From NCBI GenBank assembly GCA_002493085.1, contig DKXQ01000067.1, positions 1 through 5,321 of the forward strand: a DNA stretch of 5,321 nt. The letters are read 5' to 3'. Positions 4,789 through 5,321 of this stretch are shown here, piece after piece. Position numbers and translations under genes: made by a program. The notes under the pieces are model-generated. The model made no database searches. It had not been told where the DNA came from and saw only the letters and a program-made list of their open reading frames with translations. Source of the stretch: Lachnoclostridium sp. UBA7122. GTDB lineage: Bacteria > Bacillota > Clostridia > Lachnospirales > Lachnospiraceae. Positions within the stretch are counted from its first letter, which is position 1. The number at the start of each line of letters is the position of its first letter.

Positions 4789-4880
4789 ATTTAGCCGCTT
4801 GTATTCTGTTTTGGCGCATGATGATTTTGCCGCCACACAACGGTTTTTTTATTAACCGCCGGACGGCATGAAAATCCTTT

Positions 4881-5321
4881 TTATGCATAGCGATATTTTT
4901 CTCTGTTCTGATAAAGAAAAACCAGTGCTACAACCATAGTGATTAACTCTGCTATCGGTACTGCAAGCCATACCCCTGTTACGCCCAAAAGATTAGGCAA
5001 TGTAAGCAACAGCACTGTAATCAGTCCAAAAGTCCGCAGGAATGACAAAATTGCTGACAACTTCCCGTTTGATAATGCAGTAAATGTGGCAGATGTAAAA
5101 ATATTCAGTCCACAAAATAGAAAACTGAATGGGAAAATCAAAAATCCGTTTCGTGCAATTTCGTAAACAGGAGTTCCCTTTTCTGCAAAAACACGAACCA
5201 ATGGCGAACCAAAAATAAATGCTACTGCAAAAACAGTGACCGAAACAAAGACAATAAATTGCATACAAATAGAAAATATATTTTTTAACTGCTTTTTGTC
5301 CTGCTTCCCATAGTTATAGCT
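4881..5321 (-). CDS. MATE-family efflux transporter (C-terminal part, cut by window edge)
   Basis: The minus-strand frame is open from the window edge to a TAA at 4883-4881, leaving 146 C-terminal residues of a protein usually about 440-460 residues long; the start lies outside the window. The fragment opens with SYNYGKQDKKQLKNIF, the conserved MATE loop usually seen as (I)SYNYGAKN. It is followed by four hydrophobic segments of a multidrug/Na+ or H+ antiporter fold: residues about 20-40, 56-76, 86-108 and 112-138. A short basic tail, NREKYRYA, ends it. The TFTALSNGKLSAILSFLR stretch is also typical of the family. MATE proteins export cationic drugs or metabolites across the inner membrane; the substrate here cannot be told. 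Its place before the sigma/HTH pair suggests cargo of the conjugative element, and it has its own terminator. Confidence 0.85.
   Translation of the reverse strand, partial: SYNYGKQDKKQLKNIFSICMQFIVFVSVTVFAVAFIFGSPLVRVFAEKGTPVYEIARNGFLIFPFSFLFCGLNIFTSATFTALSNGKLSAILSFLRTFGLITVLLLTLPNLLGVTGVWLAVPIAELITMVVALVFLYQNREKYRYA

Larger units (their letters stand above)
4491..4880. other. Gap between the MATE gene and the sigma gene
   Basis: These 390 bases hold no supportable gene. They contain the MATE terminator (4753-4788), the ribosome-site hairpin at 4500-4522 and several GGCGG motifs on the minus strand (complements at 4721-4726, 4784-4789, 4830-4835 and 4856-4860). A weak 7-bp hairpin (ATCCTGT/ACGGGAT on the minus strand) lies around 4630-4650. 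I found no -35/-10 pair with good spacing for the sigma gene, as might be expected if it has a promoter recognised by its own sigma factor. Confidence 0.55.

Noticed and set aside
4993..5268. Second minus-strand frame overlapping the MATE gene
   Set aside because: It is a frame-shifted shadow of the transporter, rich in Cys and Tyr with no recognisable pattern.

Overview
The window looks like accessory DNA from a gut-type Firmicute, most likely a Clostridia member (Lachnospiraceae or Oscillospiraceae). The grounds are a Tn916-style sigma/helix-turn-helix gene pair, a TnpV-family gene, AT-rich intergenic DNA and strong AGGAGG-type ribosome binding sites. The taxonomic call is inference. There is no rRNA, tRNA or core housekeeping operon. 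All seven genes I can support read on the minus strand, so the layout below runs right to left, in the direction of transcription.

Right end (about 5321 to 3735). The C-terminal part of a MATE-family efflux transporter ends at 4881 and is followed by a convincing intrinsic terminator. A gap of about 390 bases leads to a small sigma-70-like factor and an overlapping 67-residue HTH_16 protein, which resemble Tn916 orf7 and orf8. A very long inverted repeat (26-base arms) and a second hairpin follow directly. In Tn916-like integrative conjugative elements (ICEs) this pair is normally followed by xis and int. Neither is present here.

Middle (3426 to 1436). A strikingly AT-rich two-gene cassette takes that place. 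The first gene encodes a 318-residue DGQHR-domain protein of the DndB/DpdB-like, ParB-fold type. Its stop codon overlaps the start of the second gene (TAATG). The second gene encodes a 344-residue protein that I cannot assign to a named family but that carries an R-N-x5-H motif typical of HEPN ribonucleases. The cassette has its own promoter-like sequence and a 15-bp perfect hairpin at its end. I read it as a candidate two-gene defence or toxin-type module: a nucleic-acid-sensing DGQHR protein translationally coupled to a HEPN RNase. No Dnd, Dpd or Ssp modification genes are in the window. This is the most interesting object here.

Left end (1435 to 1). An intergenic stretch rich in small palindromes precedes a tnpV-family gene, the small accessory protein of Tn4451-type mobilizable transposons. 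After it come a promoter with a long leader and the N-terminal half of dinD (DNA-damage-inducible protein D), which is cut by the window edge.

Taken together, the window is a mosaic of mobile-element parts (sigma/HTH regulators, tnpV, repeats) carrying cargo: a MATE exporter, a DGQHR-HEPN pair and dinD. The cassette's base composition differs from both flanks, which suggests it arrived separately.
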